Shown: piece after piece, positions 62,146 through 64,000 of the stretch | How the letters are laid out: each line of letters begins with the position of its first letter | How positions within the stretch are numbered: the first letter of the stretch is position 1 | NCBI RefSeq assembly: GCF_003056335.1 | Contig: NZ_PYWA01000006.1 | Coordinates: forward strand, 124,001-188,000 | Length of the DNA stretch: 64,000 nt | Reading direction: 5' to 3' | From: Paracoccus indicus | Lineage (GTDB): Bacteria; Pseudomonadota; Alphaproteobacteria; Rhodobacterales; Rhodobacteraceae | Translations under genes and position numbers: made by a program | The notes under the pieces: generated by a model | Database searches by the model: none | Seen by the model: only the letters and a program-made list of their open reading frames with translations | What the model was told of the DNA's origin: nothing

Positions 62146-62949
62146 ATGCACGAGAAAGAACGCCAGAGGATCATCCTGTCGGCCATCGAGGACCGCCCCG
62201 TCGTCATGGTGGCGGAACTCTGTGCCCTGACAGGCGCATCCGAGGCGACGATCCGGCGCGACATCGCCACGCTGGATACGATGAAGCAGCTGCGCCGGGT
62301 GCGGGGCGGGGCCGAGGCGCTGAACCCCAACGACGTTCCGGCGCTGGCGGGCAGGCCGTTTTCCATCAATGAAACGATCATGATCGAGCAGAAACGCGCA
62401 ATCGCCCGCGCGGCGGTCGAATTGTGCAGGGACGGCGATCCGATCATCATCAACGGCGGGACGACGACCTTCCAGATGGTGCATCCGCTGGCCTCGCGCC
62501 GGTTGCAGGTCTTCACCAACTCGTTTCCCATCGCGGAACATCTACTGAAGCATTCGCGCAATACGATCACCCTCTCGGGGGGGACGATCTATCGCGAACA
62601 GAACATCATCCTGTCGCCCTTCGACAATGACGTGACCCGCAACTTCTATGCGCGGCGCATGTTCATGGGCGCGCAGGGCGTCGGCCCGCTTGGGTTGATG
62701 GAGGCCGATCCGCTGCTGATCCAGGCCGAGCAGAAGCTGATCGGCCAGGCGGACGAGCTGGTGCTGCTGGTGGATTCGACCAAGTTCGACAACCGATCCT
62801 CGCTGGTGCTTTGCGGGCTGGACCGGATCGACGTGCTGATCACCGACGAGGGGATCAGCGACCGCGCCGCCGCCATGGTGGAAGGTGCGGACGTGAAGCT
62901 GATCGTGGCGACATCCGCCCCGACGAGGGAGAGAGCGGCCGCCGGCTGA
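62146..62949 (+). CDS. rhaR: DeoR-family rhamnose regulator
   Basis: The 267-residue protein has an N-terminal DeoR helix-turn-helix (about residues 3-58, VAELCALTGASEATIRRDIATL) and the DeoR sugar-sensing domain (IINGGTTTFQM, LSGGTIYREQN, GQADELVLLVDSTKF). In Rhizobium, RhaR of this family represses rhamnose genes, with divergent rhaRSTPQUK and rhaDI, and the same layout is seen here. ATG 62146 follows AGGAGGAG. A strong palindrome lies between it and rhaD. It is followed by rhaS after 35 bp. Confidence 0.92.
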   Translation: MHEKERQRIILSAIEDRPVVMVAELCALTGASEATIRRDIATLDTMKQLRRVRGGAEALNPNDVPALAGRPFSINETIMIEQKRAIARAAVELCRDGDPIIINGGTTTFQMVHPLASRRLQVFTNSFPIAEHLLKHSRNTITLSGGTIYREQNIILSPFDNDVTRNFYARRMFMGAQGVGPLGLMEADPLLIQAEQKLIGQADELVLLVDSTKFDNRSSLVLCGLDRIDVLITDEGISDRAAAMVEGADVKLIVATSAPTRERAAAG

Positions 62950-62984
62950 CCGGCTGCCGAACAGGGGAGGTTCAAGGGGAGGAC

Positions 62985-63980
62985 ATGATGAACCGTATCT
63001 TGCAACTGACGATGACGGCGGCCATGGCGACCGGGCTGATGGCCCAGGGTGCCGCGGCCGAGGACATGCGCATCGCGCTTGTGGCCAAGGCGCTTGGCAT
63101 CGGCTTCTTCGAGGCGGCCGCCAAGGGCGCCGAGGAAGCCGCAGGGGAATTGGGCGGGGTCCAGATCATCTATACCGGCCCGACCGACACCACCGCCGAG
63201 GGCCAGATCGAGGTGATCAATTCGCTGATCGCCCAACGCGTCGATGCCATCGCGATTTCCGCCAATGACACCGACGCGCTGGTGCCGACGCTGAAGAAGG
63301 CCATGCAGCGCGGCATCACCGTGATCAGCTGGGACAGCGGCGTGGCCGAGGACGGGCGGCTGGCGCATCTGAACCCATCCTCGAACCCGCTGATCGGGAA
63401 CATGATCATCAAGTTGGCCGCCGATGAACTGCCCGAGGGCGGGCAGGTCGGGCTGCTGTCGGCCACCACCACCTCGACCAACCAGAACATCTGGATCGAG
63501 GAGATGATGAAGGTCATGGGCGACTATCCGGGGATCGAGGTCGTCGGCACCGTCTATGGCGACGATCTGGCCGACAAGTCCTATCGCGAGGCGCAGGGCC
63601 TGATGCAATCCCACCCCGATCTGGACGCGATCATCGCGCCGACCTCGGTCGGGATCGTGGCAGCGGCGCAGGCGGTCGTGGATGCGGGCAAGGTCGGAGA
63701 AGTCAACGTGACCGGTCTGGGCCTGCCCTCGGAAATGGCGGGGGCCATCGAAAGCGGGGCGTCGAAAAGCTTTGCGATCTGGAACCCGATCGACCTGGGG
63801 TATTCCGCGACGATCATGGCCTATCACCTGGCCAAGGGCGATGCCCAGGCCGAACCCGGCGCGGAAATCCAGATCGGGCGCATGGGAACGGTGACGCTGG
63901 ACGAGACGAACTCGGCCGCGATGGCGGATCCCTTCGTCTATGACGCCGGCAACATCGACGACTTCAAGGACATCTTCTGA
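62985..63980 (+). CDS. rhaS: Rhamnose ABC transporter substrate-binding protein
   Basis: The 331-residue protein has a signal peptide (about residues 1-25, ending GAAAE) and the periplasmic sugar-binding fold: RIALVAKALGIGFF, VDAIAISANDTDALV, ISWDSGVAEDGR and GLGLPSEMAGAIESG. This pattern fits RhaS of rhizobial rhamnose transporters. ATG 62985 follows GGGGAGGAC. The stop is 20 bp from the right edge, so the transporter ATPase, permeases, mutarotase and kinase are presumably just outside. It is not the AraC-type RhaS of E. coli. Confidence 0.92.
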   Translation: MMNRILQLTMTAAMATGLMAQGAAAEDMRIALVAKALGIGFFEAAAKGAEEAAGELGGVQIIYTGPTDTTAEGQIEVINSLIAQRVDAIAISANDTDALVPTLKKAMQRGITVISWDSGVAEDGRLAHLNPSSNPLIGNMIIKLAADELPEGGQVGLLSATTTSTNQNIWIEEMMKVMGDYPGIEVVGTVYGDDLADKSYREAQGLMQSHPDLDAIIAPTSVGIVAAAQAVVDAGKVGEVNVTGLGLPSEMAGAIESGASKSFAIWNPIDLGYSATIMAYHLAKGDAQAEPGAEIQIGRMGTVTLDETNSAAMADPFVYDAGNIDDFKDIF

Positions 63981-64000
63981 TCCTTGCGTCGCGGCGGCGC

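Noticed and set aside
1..64000. CRISPR arrays, tRNA or rRNA genes, insertion sequences, phage or attachment sites
   Set aside because: I saw no spaced repeat arrays, no transposase or integrase frame and no structured RNA gene; short tRNA-like stretches could be missed by eye.

Overview
The window reads as an uninterrupted stretch of catabolic and transport genes from a GC-rich alphaproteobacterium, most likely Rhodobacteraceae and Paracoccus-like. The pointers are the TauR-type (MocR) control of a tau/tpa cluster, the divergent rhaDI / rhaRS arrangement known from alphaproteobacteria, tctC/TctA and TAXI-TRAP uptake systems, and a C1 operon ending in folD-purU. I see no rRNA, tRNA, ribosomal, replication, phage, CRISPR or insertion-sequence genes, which fits an accessory replicon or a catabolic island, but that is inference.

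Layout. 1-7.1 kb: a plus-strand operon of two tandem FAD/GcvT N-methyl-amine dehydrogenases (the first cut by the window edge), etfB, etfA, folD and purU. Together these would strip N-methyl groups onto tetrahydrofolate, pass electrons to ETF and release formate. 7.1-16.0 kb: a taurine cluster with an aldehyde dehydrogenase and a TSUP exporter of the SafD/SafE kind, tauABC on the minus strand, taurine-pyruvate aminotransferase and the regulator tauR. A TauR-like direct repeat lies both before the dehydrogenase and in the tauA-tpa gap. No xsc is present, so the local genes point to taurine nitrogen assimilation with sulfoacetate export.

16.1-35.4 kb: genes of an undefined amine or amino-acid catabolic region: an ArgE-type deacylase, two aldehyde dehydrogenases, a tartrate-dehydrogenase-like enzyme, a PuuB-like FAD oxidase with cupin and HAD partners, a class III aminotransferase, a GhrA-like reductase, a peptide-type ABC transporter with fused ATPases, an Lrp regulator, another FAD oxidase, and two paralogous GNAT proteins at the flanks. 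35.7-39 kb: a DUF4440-like protein, an SDR and a GH15 glycosidase.

39-44.3 kb: a tripartite tricarboxylate transporter with fused TctA-TctB, tctC, a PrpF/GalD isomerase and a divergent LysR with a clear palindromic operator. 44.3-48.8 kb: two exported metallo-beta-lactamase-fold proteins around a TonB-dependent receptor. 49-53.2 kb: a TAXI-TRAP uptake system with a LysR. 53.4-58.5 kb: an exported esterase, then ttuD, ttuC and a DASS transporter, a plausible tartrate to glycerate to phosphoglycerate route. 58.5-64 kb: rhaI, the bifunctional rhaD, the DeoR regulator rhaR and the rhamnose binding protein rhaS; the rest of that transporter lies beyond the right edge.

At the RNA level, each of the four solute-binding-protein genes whose 3' side is visible is followed by a GC-rich stem-loop before its transporter partner gene, and most convergent gene pairs share a strong hairpin.
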